A stretch of 37,279 bases of DNA from Clostridia bacterium (lineage in GTDB: Bacteria > Bacillota > Clostridia > Oscillospirales > CAG-272), in contig JAFTTS010000025.1 in NCBI GenBank assembly GCA_017466685.1, positions 1 through 37,279 on the forward strand, given 5' to 3'. The position numbers and the translations under genes were made by a program. Positions 5,566 through 13,058 of this stretch are shown in pieces. Every line of letters starts with the position of its first letter. The first letter of the stretch is position 1. The notes under the pieces were generated by a model. The model saw only the letters and a list, made by a program, of their open reading frames with translations. It was not told where the DNA came from and made no database searches.

Positions 5566-5766
5566 TTATGCCCTCTCCGCTTCACGGTCAAGCCATTCAT
5601 TGAGCTTGTCCACGGGGATAATAATGCGGCGTTCTCCTATGCGTATAGCAGGAAATCCCTCTCGCTTCGTCAGCTCATACGCCACGGGACGGCTGATACC
5701 AAGTAGTTTGGCAAGTTCCGGAACATTGATCGTAAGTTTATCGGTGGTTGTTTGAGAATTAAGCAT
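5566..5766 (-). CDS. excisionase-like MerR/HTH_17 DNA-binding protein (66 aa)
   Basis: A small winged-helix protein with the signature of the excisionase / helix-turn-helix 17 family: LTINVPELAKLLGISRPVAY forms the helix-turn-helix, and FPAIRIGERRIIIPVDKLNE is the wing with a terminal helix. It starts at ATG 5766 after GTGAGGT. Such proteins either bend att DNA with the integrase (recombination directionality factor) or regulate the operon. It is the first gene of the leftward operon with the VirE-like ATPase and is divergent from the XRE repressor, the usual lysogeny-switch arrangement. Confidence 0.85.
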   Translation of the reverse strand: MLNSQTTTDKLTINVPELAKLLGISRPVAYELTKREGFPAIRIGERRIIIPVDKLNEWLDREAERA

Positions 5767-5811
5767 GGTTACCTCACTTTCAAAAAAGTTTTATTTCGTG
5801 TGCGCGATTAC

Positions 5812-5840
5812 ATTATACCACATCTTTGTGTGTTTGTAAA
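5812..5840 (-). promoter_or_regulatory. promoter of the excisionase-VirE operon
   Basis: On the minus strand, TTTACA (5840-5835), a 17-bp spacer and TATAAT (5817-5812). The spacer ends in ATGTGG, giving the string ATGTGGTAT that also occurs in the divergent promoter. Confidence 0.8.
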
Positions 5841-5879
5841 GAGTTTTTGCATAAAATTGTGTAAAATATTTTTAAACTG

Positions 5880-5908
5880 TTGACAATTGTATGAAAATGT
5901 GGTATCAT
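5880..5908 (+). promoter_or_regulatory. promoter of the XRE repressor
   Basis: TTGACA (5880-5885), a 17-bp spacer and TATCAT (5903-5908). It shares ATGTGGTAT at the same offset with the divergent leftward promoter 40 bp away, suggesting common control, perhaps by the XRE protein. Confidence 0.8.
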
Positions 5909-5928
5909 AACGGTGAGGTGATAATATT

Positions 5929-6561
5929 ATGAATACAACTGCAATCGCTTTCCCGGAACGTCTGCGCCAGCTCCGTACAGCCAAGGACTTAACACAGTCC
6001 GAACTTGCAGACGAACTTAACGTATCGAGAAACAGTATTTTCTTTTATGAGGCAGGAAAAAGAAACCCTGATATTGTCGTGCTGAAAAAGATCGCTGATT
6101 ATTTCGGTGTTACTTGCGATTATATGATCGGTGCGTCGATTAATAAGACCGATGAAACACGAGATATAGGCGACGAACTCGGGCTGTCGGATGAGGCAAT
6201 AGCAACACTTAAAGATGTGATGCGAAAGGCAGATAACGATTTTAATGCACTGTTGTACGCGCAAAATATAAATAAAATTATTTGCAATGAAAAGCTGATT
6301 TTTGAGATAGCCACCTTTATATCCCCGAATTATAAAACAATTTTTGCCGACTTCATAGTAAAAGATATTCCTGATCACTCAACAGAAAACAGTAAAAAAC
6401 AGACATTTGAGGATGTCGGTATTCCGTATACACCGGAAACTCGCAAACAAATATCGGAGCTTTTGCGCGATTCAATGGACTGCCGAATTATGCGTCATAT
6501 ACAAGATGAGCTTGAACTGATGCGAGGTGAAGAAAAAAATAATGCCGACAAAAAAGATTAA
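5929..6561 (+). CDS. XRE-family transcriptional regulator (210 aa)
   Basis: The N-terminal ~65 residues are a Cro/C1-type helix-turn-helix: LRQLRTAKDLTQSELADELN, then NSIFFYEAGKRNPDIVVLKK and a third-helix region ending YFGVTCDYMIGAS. The rest (about 75-210) is helical and unassigned, probably for dimerisation or signal sensing; there is no peptidase motif. ATG 5929 follows GGTGAGGTGA. It is divergent from the excisionase operon and overlaps the integrase gene at its 3' end. It is therefore the likely repressor that keeps the element integrated and shares a transcript with the integrase. Confidence 0.85.
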   Translation: MNTTAIAFPERLRQLRTAKDLTQSELADELNVSRNSIFFYEAGKRNPDIVVLKKIADYFGVTCDYMIGASINKTDETRDIGDELGLSDEAIATLKDVMRKADNDFNALLYAQNINKIICNEKLIFEIATFISPNYKTIFADFIVKDIPDHSTENSKKQTFEDVGIPYTPETRKQISELLRDSMDCRIMRHIQDELELMRGEEKNNADKKD

Positions 6562-7690
6562 CGCCAAGAACACCGGCACGGTCCGCCAACGCCCGGACGG
6601 ACGGTGGGAAGCTCGTGCAACCGTAGGCGGTAAACGCCGTTCGTTCTATGGTGATAAGCAAAGCGACGTGGTAAAAGCAATGCGAGCCGCGCTGAAAGCC
6701 TCGGATGATGGCACATACTTCGAGCCGACACGCTTTACTGTGGGCGAATGGCTTGATACATGGTTAAAGGAATACGCCGAGCCGAGCCTTAAGACGCTTT
6801 CCCTCTCAACGTATGAGAGCCGTATCAGAACACACATAAAACCGGCACTCGGTAAACTGAAGCTCTCCGAGCTGAACGCCACGCATATACAAACGCTATA
6901 TAACAACCTCACGCGGCAAGAGGGGCTGTCACCAAAAACAGTAAAGAACGTCCACGGAATACTACACAAAGCTATCTCGCAAGCCGTCAAGCTCCGATAC
7001 ATCCCGTATAACCCTGCGGATGCTTGCGAGCTGCCACGCATGGAAAAACGCGAGGTATCACCCCTTACCGAAGCAGATATAACAGCAATGCTCGCGCAGA
7101 TCAGCGAGGGTGAGCCGCTTCGTGATATGTTCACCGTCACACTGTTCACCGGTATGCGCCGTGGTGAGGTATGCGGATTGTCATGGGATGCAGTCAACTT
7201 CAAAGATGGCACAATCACTGTAAGACAGCAGCTCCAAAGAGAACAGAAAAAAGGCGGTCAGCATTATATCGCGACCACCAAAAACGATCAGATTAGAATT
7301 ATTACACCTGCGCCGTATGTCATGAACATTCTGCACGAAGTTTACAAGCGGCAGATTCAAGAGAGGTACAACGCCGGTACTGCATGGCACAACCCGTGGA
7401 ATCTCGTATTCACAGATCCTCTCGGAAATTTCATCATACCTCAGACAGCCTCGAAGCGTTTCAAAGCGTTATGTGCGAGCATAGGACGACCTGACGCACA
7501 TTTCCACGATATGCGCCACACATACGCCGTTGTATCGCTCCAAGAGGGCGACGACGTGAAAACGGTACAGCAGAACCTCGGACACGCCACAGCGTCATTT
7601 ACGCTCGATGTGTACGGTCATGTGTCGGAAAAGATGAAGCAAGAGAGCGCACGCCGGATGGAGAATTTTATAACCAAAATCAAGGCATAA
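6542..7690 (+). CDS. int: tyrosine recombinase, Tn916-Int type integrase (382 aa)
   Basis: The protein has the three-part layout of ICE and phage integrases. An N-terminal arm-binding beta domain (GTVRQRPDGRWEARATVGGK) is followed by a SAM-like core-binding domain (about 60-165) and the catalytic domain. The catalytic residues are visible: Arg206 in TGMRRGE, His322 and Arg325 in HDMRH, His348 in LGHAT and the nucleophile Tyr358 in DVYGH. ATG 6542 is preferred; GAGGTG precedes it by 12 nt, and an in-frame GTG at 6527 is an alternative. The gene overlaps the XRE gene and points at the tRNA-Ser 3' end 100 bp away, so that tRNA is the expected attachment site. It appears full length and active. 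Confidence 0.93.
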   Translation: MPTKKINAKNTGTVRQRPDGRWEARATVGGKRRSFYGDKQSDVVKAMRAALKASDDGTYFEPTRFTVGEWLDTWLKEYAEPSLKTLSLSTYESRIRTHIKPALGKLKLSELNATHIQTLYNNLTRQEGLSPKTVKNVHGILHKAISQAVKLRYIPYNPADACELPRMEKREVSPLTEADITAMLAQISEGEPLRDMFTVTLFTGMRRGEVCGLSWDAVNFKDGTITVRQQLQREQKKGGQHYIATTKNDQIRIITPAPYVMNILHEVYKRQIQERYNAGTAWHNPWNLVFTDPLGNFIIPQTASKRFKALCASIGRPDAHFHDMRHTYAVVSLQEGDDVKTVQQNLGHATASFTLDVYGHVSEKMKQESARRMENFITKIKA

Positions 7691-7755
7691 ATCGCCGTTT
7701 TTATTCTATCTGGGGTAAAAATAGGGGTAAAACCGAATTTTTGAATATAAAAAAG

Positions 7756-7786
7756 GCTCGAAAACGCTTATGTTTCCGAGCTTTTT
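7756..7786 (+). terminator. intrinsic terminator after the integrase
   Basis: GCTCGAAAAC (7756-7765) pairs with GTTTCCGAGC (7772-7781), with one mismatch and a 6-nt loop, followed by TTTTT. It insulates the integrase transcript from the convergent tRNA gene. Confidence 0.85.
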
Positions 7787-7789
7787 CTA

Positions 7790-7813
7790 TGGCGGAGAAG
7801 CAGAGATTCGAAC
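7790..7813. other. predicted attachment-site core (attR side) in the tRNA 3' end
   Basis: Tn916-type and phage integrases commonly recombine in the 3' end of a tRNA, and the integrase gene lies directly next to this one. The T-arm and acceptor 3' half (7790 to about 7813) is the likely identity block. The second copy would be at the far end of the element, outside the window; I found no duplicate of it at 1-7690. Confidence 0.55.
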
Positions 7814-7880
7814 TCTGGAGACCCGTTAAGGCCTACACGATTTCCAATCGTGCGCCCTCGACCAACTAGGCGACTTCTCC
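7790..7880 (-). tRNA. tRNA-Ser (anticodon GGA)
   Basis: On the minus strand the gene begins GGAGAAG and ends CTTCTCCGCCA, so CCA is encoded. The anticodon arm is CACGA-TTGGAAA-TCGTG, anticodon GGA, reading UCC/UCU. A long variable arm (about 20 nt, with TCCAGAG before TTCGAAT in the T-loop) is typical of serine tRNAs. The acceptor stem GGAGAAG/CTTCTCC is perfect. The 3' end faces the integrase, so the mobile element has inserted there and left the gene intact. Confidence 0.95.
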
Positions 7881-7900
7881 ATACGGTCGATTACCATGAT

Positions 7901-7929
7901 ATTATATCATAAACCAAACCGTTTGTCAA
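7901..7929 (-). promoter_or_regulatory. promoter of tRNA-Ser
   Basis: On the minus strand, TTGACA (7929-7924), a 17-bp spacer and TATAAT (7906-7901), 20 bp before the tRNA 5' end. Confidence 0.85.
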
Positions 7930-7959
7930 TAGCTGATGAAAAAATATTTTCTGCAAATT

Positions 7960-8367
7960 TTAAACAATCGCCGAAATACGTTCGACCGCTTCATTTATCA
8001 GCGTGCCGAGCATCACTTCCCCGACTCCCATAACCATGCTGTCACACTTGGTCATCGGAATAAGTATGCGTACCGCACGGCTCTGTCCAACCGCAACAGC
8101 CATTGCAGGCGTGATCTCTCCGTAAAGCGCATCCGCAATAACGATACCTATCGGTCCGACGATTATGTCCGCATCACGGCAGGCAACGATTACCGGATTT
8201 TCACCTGTCGCCGCTGCATCGGGAGCGTTCTTTAACATATTCGCGGTCGCACTGCTGTTCGTTCCGATGGCGATAATTTCCGCAGGGATATTTTTTGCAC
8301 GAAGTGCTCCGATAAGCTGTGCGCCGATCTTACCGCCCTGTCCGTCAATTACTACAATTTTCTTCAT
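7960..8367 (-). CDS. DUF3842 family protein (135 aa)
   Basis: The N-terminus IVVIDGQGGKIGAQLIGAL looks like a Rossmann-type nucleotide-binding turn. Later segments IIAIGTNSSATANMLKNA, DIIVGPIGIVIADALYGE and a C-terminal GVGEVMLGTLINEAVERI match my memory of DUF3842, a small family of unknown function in anaerobic Firmicutes. ATG 8367 follows AGGAGAT. It lies 50 bp downstream of the amidohydrolase gene on the same strand and may share its transcript. No reaction can be assigned. The region 7881-7959 downstream holds only the tRNA promoter. Confidence 0.8.
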   Translation of the reverse strand: MKKIVVIDGQGGKIGAQLIGALRAKNIPAEIIAIGTNSSATANMLKNAPDAAATGENPVIVACRDADIIVGPIGIVIADALYGEITPAMAVAVGQSRAVRILIPMTKCDSMVMGVGEVMLGTLINEAVERISAIV

Positions 8368-8417
8368 TATTATTTATCTCCTAATAATGCAATAGCATTC
8401 TCACTGTAAATTTTACG

Positions 8418-9170
8418 TTACAGCTCGTCTGAAAGCTCAAGCGAGTCAACATATTCATATTCGAGATCCGAACGGTACCACGGGAAGTCACTTCCGAAAA
8501 GTATCTTGTTCGGATCATGATTTTTTATCATCCGTGCACACTGCGCCTTGTCAAGATCGAATATTGGCGCGAGGGAGGTCTCGATCCAGATATTTTTGCC
8601 GATGAGTAATCTCTCAACCTCGTCCCACTGACGGCAAGCACCCATATGCGCCGCAACCAATTTCAGTGATGGGAATTTTTGAAGCACCTTCAGAATACGC
8701 TCGGGCGTACAATGTATAAAATCAGGCGAAATAAAATCCCAACCCGAGTGTGTCACGGCAAACATATCGTTTTCAACACAAGCCGCAAACACCGCGTCAA
8801 ATTTCTCGTCGTCGATCGTTCTCTCCATATAATCGGGATGGATCTTGACTCCGCGTATACCTGCATCACGCAAACGTCGTGCTTCCTCTTTTATACAGTC
8901 ACTGTCCGGATTGAGCGAACCGAGGGCGTACAAACGGTCGGACGTCCTGTTTATTTCAATCGCGAAATTGTTCACGTTGGTCTGCTGCTTCGGATTTGTG
9001 GCAATATTAAGTATCACAGCGCGGTCAACATTCCACTCATCCATACGTGAAATGATACCGGAAACCGTACCGTCACCGTATGCTTCGATACCGCCGATAC
9101 CTGCAAGCTTCGGGATGGCTTTTTCGGCAACTTTATCGGGAAAAGCGTGAGTATGGAAATCAATTAACAT
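8418..9170 (-). CDS. amidohydrolase family protein, ACMSD-like (250 aa)
   Basis: A metal-dependent TIM-barrel hydrolase of the amidohydrolase-2 type (PF04909). The first strand ends in the metal motif DFHTHAFPDK. HPDYM and VTHSGWDF follow, then a histidine in LVAAHMGACRQWDEVERL and the late aspartate in ILFGSDFPWY, all expected metal or catalytic positions. The family includes decarboxylases and C-N hydrolases acting on small carboxylates; the substrate cannot be told from sequence. It starts at ATG 9170 after AAAGGACAG and has the usual compact length. It is divergent from the Na+ pump operon and apparently in an operon with the DUF3842 gene. The 291-bp gap 9171-9461 holds only promoter sequence and an AT-rich leader. 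Confidence 0.85.
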   Translation of the reverse strand: MLIDFHTHAFPDKVAEKAIPKLAGIGGIEAYGDGTVSGIISRMDEWNVDRAVILNIATNPKQQTNVNNFAIEINRTSDRLYALGSLNPDSDCIKEEARRLRDAGIRGVKIHPDYMERTIDDEKFDAVFAACVENDMFAVTHSGWDFISPDFIHCTPERILKVLQKFPSLKLVAAHMGACRQWDEVERLLIGKNIWIETSLAPIFDLDKAQCARMIKNHDPNKILFGSDFPWYRSDLEYEYVDSLELSDEL

Positions 9171-9311
9171 TTTATCTGTCCTTTACTTAGGTTATTTATT
9201 TATTTTACCATACCCTCTTGTCAAAATATACATTATATTGTAAACAATGATAAATCGTCTATTTTACCATAATATTATTGTAAAAAAGCAATAAAAAAAG
9301 CAATTTGCATA

Positions 9312-9340
9312 TTGAAAAATGCCGGGATTTGTTTTATAAT
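9312..9340 (+). promoter_or_regulatory. promoter of the Na+ decarboxylase operon
   Basis: TTGAAA (9312-9317), a 17-bp spacer and TATAAT (9335-9340). A second TATAAT occurs at 9346-9351. The mRNA would carry an ~110-nt leader without an obvious riboswitch fold. Confidence 0.7.
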
Positions 9341-9461
9341 AGTATTATAATGGGGTAGAATGGTATTTATTTAAAAAGCGCACCTTGTTTGTGAACTTTT
9401 TAACATATTTACAGATTTATCCGTAAAAATACACAATAAACACAATTTTGGAGGTAAATAC

Positions 9462-10943
9462 ATGAAGACTACCACGCAAAATGCTTTGCCGGAAATCAAA
9501 TCGGCAGCAGATCTGCGCGCACTTGCAGAGGGTGAAGCTTCAAGCGCAAAGGGACGCATCGCCGCTCTCTTTGACGAGGGAACCTTCGCTGAGACGGGCG
9601 CGTTTGCTCACAGCGTTGCCGCAGAACTTGGCGGTGCTGACTGCGAGCTTGAGGGTGTCGTCACCGGTTACGGCGCAATTGACGGCAGACTCGTATTCGC
9701 ATTTGTTCAGGATTTTTCAAGAATGAAGGGCGCACTCGGCGAAATGCACGCAAAGAAGATCTGTAACCTTTACGATCTCGCAATCAAGAACGGTGCTCCG
9801 ATGATCGGTATTTTCGACAGCGCAGGAGCATACGTACTCGAGGGCGTGTCGGCTCTCGCAGGCTACGGCAAGATAATGAAGAAGGTGTCCGACGCTTCGG
9901 GCGTTATACCGCAGATCGGTATCGTTGCCGGAAACTGCGGCGGTGCTATGGCGACTGTTGCTTCGATGTTTGATATTTTGGTCGGAGCAAAGGACGCAAG
10001 CTTCTATGTAAATCCGCCGTTTATTCTCAACGAGATCGACAAGAAGGCATCCCTCGGTAAGATCGAAACCGCAGCAAAGAACGGTCAGATCGACGCAGTG
10101 TGCGACACCGATACAGCAGCCCTTGCTTATGTGAGAGTGCTTCTCTCCTATATTCCGCAAAACAACTCGGACGGTACGGCTTATTCATCGACAACAGACG
10201 AAATCAACCGTCTCACACCGAACGTTTCGGCTATCACTGCAAACGACGGCTATAACATGGCTGACGTTATCGCGGCTATATCCGATGATGCAAAGTTCCT
10301 CGAGCTTTCGGCAGAATATGCAGGCTCGATGCTCACTGGCTTTGTAACGCTTAACGGCATGGTCGTCGGCGTCGTTGCAAACAATCCTTCGGTCAAGGGC
10401 GGTAAGATCACTGCCTGTGCGGCTAAAAAGGCGGCAAGATTCATTTCGTTCTGCGATTGCTTCAAGGTTCCCGTTCTGACACTGGTTGACACCGAGGGCT
10501 ACGAAGTCTCGGTTGAAGCTGAAAAGGGACAGTACGGTGCGGCTCTCGCAAAGCTGGCAAGTGCATATGCTTCGAGTGAAACGGCAAAGGTTACAGTCGT
10601 GCTCGGTAAGGCATTCGGCGCAGCGTATACGCTCATGGGTTCAAAATCCATCGGTGCTGACATCGCATTTGCCGCAGAGAATGCAAAGATCAGCGCAATG
10701 CCGACAAAATCCGCCGTTGCATTCGCATGGAACGAAAAGGTCACCGATAATGCAAAGCGCGGTGAGATCGAAGCCAAGTGGGACAGCGTTATGGCATCTC
10801 CCGTTATCGCGGCAAAGGCAGGCGAGATCGACGATATCATAAATCTCGATGAGCTTCGTCAGCGTGCATCCTCCGCGTTTGAGATGCTCGGCGCAAAGAA
10901 TACTCTCTGTGTTCCCAAGCGTCACAACAATCTTCCTTTATAA
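9462..10943 (+). CDS. acyl-CoA carboxyltransferase subunit of a Na+-pumping decarboxylase (MmdA-like, 493 aa)
   Basis: A two-domain carboxyltransferase of the methylmalonyl-CoA decarboxylase alpha / propionyl-CoA carboxylase beta family. The N-terminal half contains IGIFDSAGAYVLEGV and the oxyanion-type loop GIVAGNCGGAMATVASMF. The C-terminal half contains GKAFGAAYTLMGSKSIGADI and an alanine-rich lid. The reaction moves CO2 from a carboxyacyl-CoA (methylmalonyl-, malonyl- or glutaconyl-CoA) to biotin. The N-terminus is shorter and more divergent than in classical MmdA, and the exact acyl-CoA cannot be read off. It starts at ATG 9462 after GGAGG and is first in a five-gene operon with the carrier and membrane subunits. 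Confidence 0.85.
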   Translation: MKTTTQNALPEIKSAADLRALAEGEASSAKGRIAALFDEGTFAETGAFAHSVAAELGGADCELEGVVTGYGAIDGRLVFAFVQDFSRMKGALGEMHAKKICNLYDLAIKNGAPMIGIFDSAGAYVLEGVSALAGYGKIMKKVSDASGVIPQIGIVAGNCGGAMATVASMFDILVGAKDASFYVNPPFILNEIDKKASLGKIETAAKNGQIDAVCDTDTAALAYVRVLLSYIPQNNSDGTAYSSTTDEINRLTPNVSAITANDGYNMADVIAAISDDAKFLELSAEYAGSMLTGFVTLNGMVVGVVANNPSVKGGKITACAAKKAARFISFCDCFKVPVLTLVDTEGYEVSVEAEKGQYGAALAKLASAYASSETAKVTVVLGKAFGAAYTLMGSKSIGADIAFAAENAKISAMPTKSAVAFAWNEKVTDNAKRGEIEAKWDSVMASPVIAAKAGEIDDIINLDELRQRASSAFEMLGAKNTLCVPKRHNNLPL

Positions 10944-10958
10944 GAGGGAGGACCAACA

Positions 10959-11321
10959 ATGACATTAAATCCGATTTTTCTCTCCGACACCGTCGCTTAC
11001 AATGAGCCGATGAGCTTTGCGGATGCGATCCCGTTCGGAGTTCAGACAGTGCTTCTCGGTATGGGCGTTGTTTTCGCGGTGCTCATTATACTCTGGGTAG
11101 TGCTTTCCGCTTTCAAGCTTGTGTTCTATAAGGGCAGTGATAAAAAGGAAGCTCCCACCAAGGCATCACCTGTCACAGCTCCCGTACAGCCGACACCCGT
11201 CGCGGCAAAGACCGATGACGCAGAGCTTGTTGCGGCAATAACAGCGGCAATAGCAGTAGTCATGGACAAACCCGAGACATCCTTCCGAGTCGTGTCATTC
11301 AGACGCACGGCATCAAAATAA
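10959..11321 (+). CDS. OadG-like gamma subunit of the Na+ pump (120 aa)
   Basis: The protein has a single membrane helix (about residues 27-50: VQTVLLGMGVVFAVLIILWV) followed by a charged, Pro/Ala-rich cytoplasmic tail and a C-terminal amphipathic part (ELVAAITAAIAVVMD). This is the pattern of OadG/MmdD-type subunits, which anchor the carboxyltransferase to the membrane and hold the complex together. GAGGGAGG lies before ATG 10959, 15 bp after the previous gene. The typical C-terminal metal-binding histidines of classical OadG are not obvious, so the tail may bind differently. Confidence 0.8.
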   Translation: MTLNPIFLSDTVAYNEPMSFADAIPFGVQTVLLGMGVVFAVLIILWVVLSAFKLVFYKGSDKKEAPTKASPVTAPVQPTPVAAKTDDAELVAAITAAIAVVMDKPETSFRVVSFRRTASK

Positions 11322-11345
11322 CGATATATAAAGGAGATTTTAAAA

Positions 11346-11753
11346 ATGAGAAGATTCAGTGTAACCGTTAACGGTAATGTATATGAAGTAGAGGTCGAGG
11401 AGCTCGGTGCAGGCGTTTCTGCCGCTCCCGTTGCACCTGCCGCACCCGCCACAGCACCTGCAGCCGCTGCACCTGTTGCCGCTCCTGCTCCTGCACCTGC
11501 ACCCGCTCCCAAGGCTGCCGCTCCTGCAGGAAGTGCCGGCGCAGTTTCGGTTTCGGCTCCTATGCCCGGTACTATTCTTAAAGTAAACGTAACCGTCGGT
11601 CAGGCAGTCAAGAAGGGCGACGTTATCTGCGTTCTTGAGGCTATGAAGATGGAAAACGATATCCCTGCTCCCGAGGACGGCACTATTGCTTCGGTTAACG
11701 TACAGAAGGGTGCTTCCGTAAACTCCGGCGACGTTCTTGTAACAATGAACTGA
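11346..11753 (+). CDS. biotin carboxyl carrier subunit (135 aa)
   Basis: A short N-terminal beta segment (RRFSVTVNGNVYEVEVEEL) is followed by a flexible Ala/Pro linker (about residues 22-62) and a biotinyl domain with the motif VLEAMKMEND; Lys101 is the expected biotin site. Length and layout match MmdC/glutaconyl-CoA decarboxylase gamma and the 1.3S subunit of transcarboxylase. The swinging linker carries CO2 between carboxyltransferase and membrane beta subunit. It is translationally close to its neighbours (25 bp gap before it, AAGGAG at 11331). It is the only biotin carrier in the operon, so both carboxyltransferases must share it. Confidence 0.93.
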   Translation: MRRFSVTVNGNVYEVEVEELGAGVSAAPVAPAAPATAPAAAAPVAAPAPAPAPAPKAAAPAGSAGAVSVSAPMPGTILKVNVTVGQAVKKGDVICVLEAMKMENDIPAPEDGTIASVNVQKGASVNSGDVLVTMN

Positions 11754-11781
11754 TACCTCGCCAAAATAAAGAGGTACAGCT

Positions 11782-13020
11782 ATGTTAGATACGATAAAAA
11801 ACTTTTTAGACACCACGGGAGTTGCCAAGCTGTTCATCGGCGAGGGTGTCGCTCCCGACTTCTGGTGGAAAACCCTCATAATGTGGGGTATAGCATTTGT
11901 GCTTGTTTATCTTGCAATCGTCAAGAAATTTGAGCCGCTGCTTCTGCTTCCCATTGCGATTGGTATGCTCCTTGCAAACCTCCCCGGCGCAAACCTTATT
12001 CATACGGAATTTTTCTTTGATGATTACTATCTCACGGCAGAACAAATTGCCGCCGGTGAACACGTTTCACTCTCGGTAATGCTCAAAGAGGTATTCAATA
12101 ACGGCGGTCTTATCGATATCCTTTACCTCGGCGTAAAGCTGGGTATCTATCCGTCGCTCATCTTTATGGGTGTCGGCGCAATGACCGATTTCACGTCACT
12201 CATCGCAAACCCGAAAAGCCTTCTCATGGGTGCCGGCGCACAGCTCGGTGTCTTTGTTGCCTTCTTCGGCGCACTTCTTCTCGGCTTCTCACCTATGGAA
12301 GCAGGCTCGATCGGTATTATCGGCGGTGCTGACGGTCCGACTGCGATACTCGTAACAAAAACTCTCGCTCCTCATCTTCTCGGCGCAATCGCTATAGCGG
12401 CATATTCATACATGGCGCTTATCCCGATAATTCAGCCGCCGTTTATGAGACTGCTCACAACTAAAAAGGAGCGCGAAATCGTTATGACGGCTCTGCGTCC
12501 CGTTTCAAAAACCGAGCTTATCATCTTCCCGATAGTTGTAACAGTCGTTGTTGCAGTTATCGTTCCCGATGCGGCACCGCTTATCGGATTTTTGATGTTC
12601 GGTAACTTAATGAACGTCTGCGGCGTTACAGACAGACTCTCCAAAACCGCACAAAATGAGCTTATGAATATCATGACCATATTCCTCGGCGTTTCCGTCG
12701 GTGCAACCGCAAACGCAGAAAACTTCCTTGCTCCCGAAACCCTCAAAATTATCGTCCTCGGTCTCACCGCATTCTGCATCTCAACCTGCGGCGGACTTAT
12801 CACAGGCAAGATCATGTGCTTTGTAACAAAAGGAAAGATCAATCCTCTCATCGGCTCGGCAGGCGTTTCCGCTGTACCTATGGCGGCACGTGTTGCTCAG
12901 GCTGAAGGACAGAAGGCAAATCCGGCAAACTTCTTACTCATGCACGCAATGGGTCCGAACGTCGCAGGCGTTATCGGCTCAGCAGTTGCGGCAGGAGTAT
13001 TCCTCTCAATGTTTAAATAA
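11782..13020 (+). CDS. Na+-translocating decarboxylase beta subunit (OadB/MmdB, 412 aa)
   Basis: A polytopic membrane protein with roughly nine to eleven hydrophobic helices. It carries the family signatures: PSLIFMGVGAMTDFTSLIAN, then GIIGGADGPTAILVTK, where the Asp is the conserved Na+/proton-coupling residue, then PLIGSAGVSAVPMAARVAQ near the C-terminus, and a final HAMGPNVAGVIGSAVAAGVF. It decarboxylates carboxybiotin and exports Na+. The length is normal for the family and GAGG precedes ATG 11782. It fixes the operon as a sodium pump rather than a soluble carboxylase. Confidence 0.95.
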   Translation: MLDTIKNFLDTTGVAKLFIGEGVAPDFWWKTLIMWGIAFVLVYLAIVKKFEPLLLLPIAIGMLLANLPGANLIHTEFFFDDYYLTAEQIAAGEHVSLSVMLKEVFNNGGLIDILYLGVKLGIYPSLIFMGVGAMTDFTSLIANPKSLLMGAGAQLGVFVAFFGALLLGFSPMEAGSIGIIGGADGPTAILVTKTLAPHLLGAIAIAAYSYMALIPIIQPPFMRLLTTKKEREIVMTALRPVSKTELIIFPIVVTVVVAVIVPDAAPLIGFLMFGNLMNVCGVTDRLSKTAQNELMNIMTIFLGVSVGATANAENFLAPETLKIIVLGLTAFCISTCGGLITGKIMCFVTKGKINPLIGSAGVSAVPMAARVAQAEGQKANPANFLLMHAMGPNVAGVIGSAVAAGVFLSMFK

Positions 13021-13058
13021 TACATAACAAAATCCTATTTTACGGAGGAACAATATAA

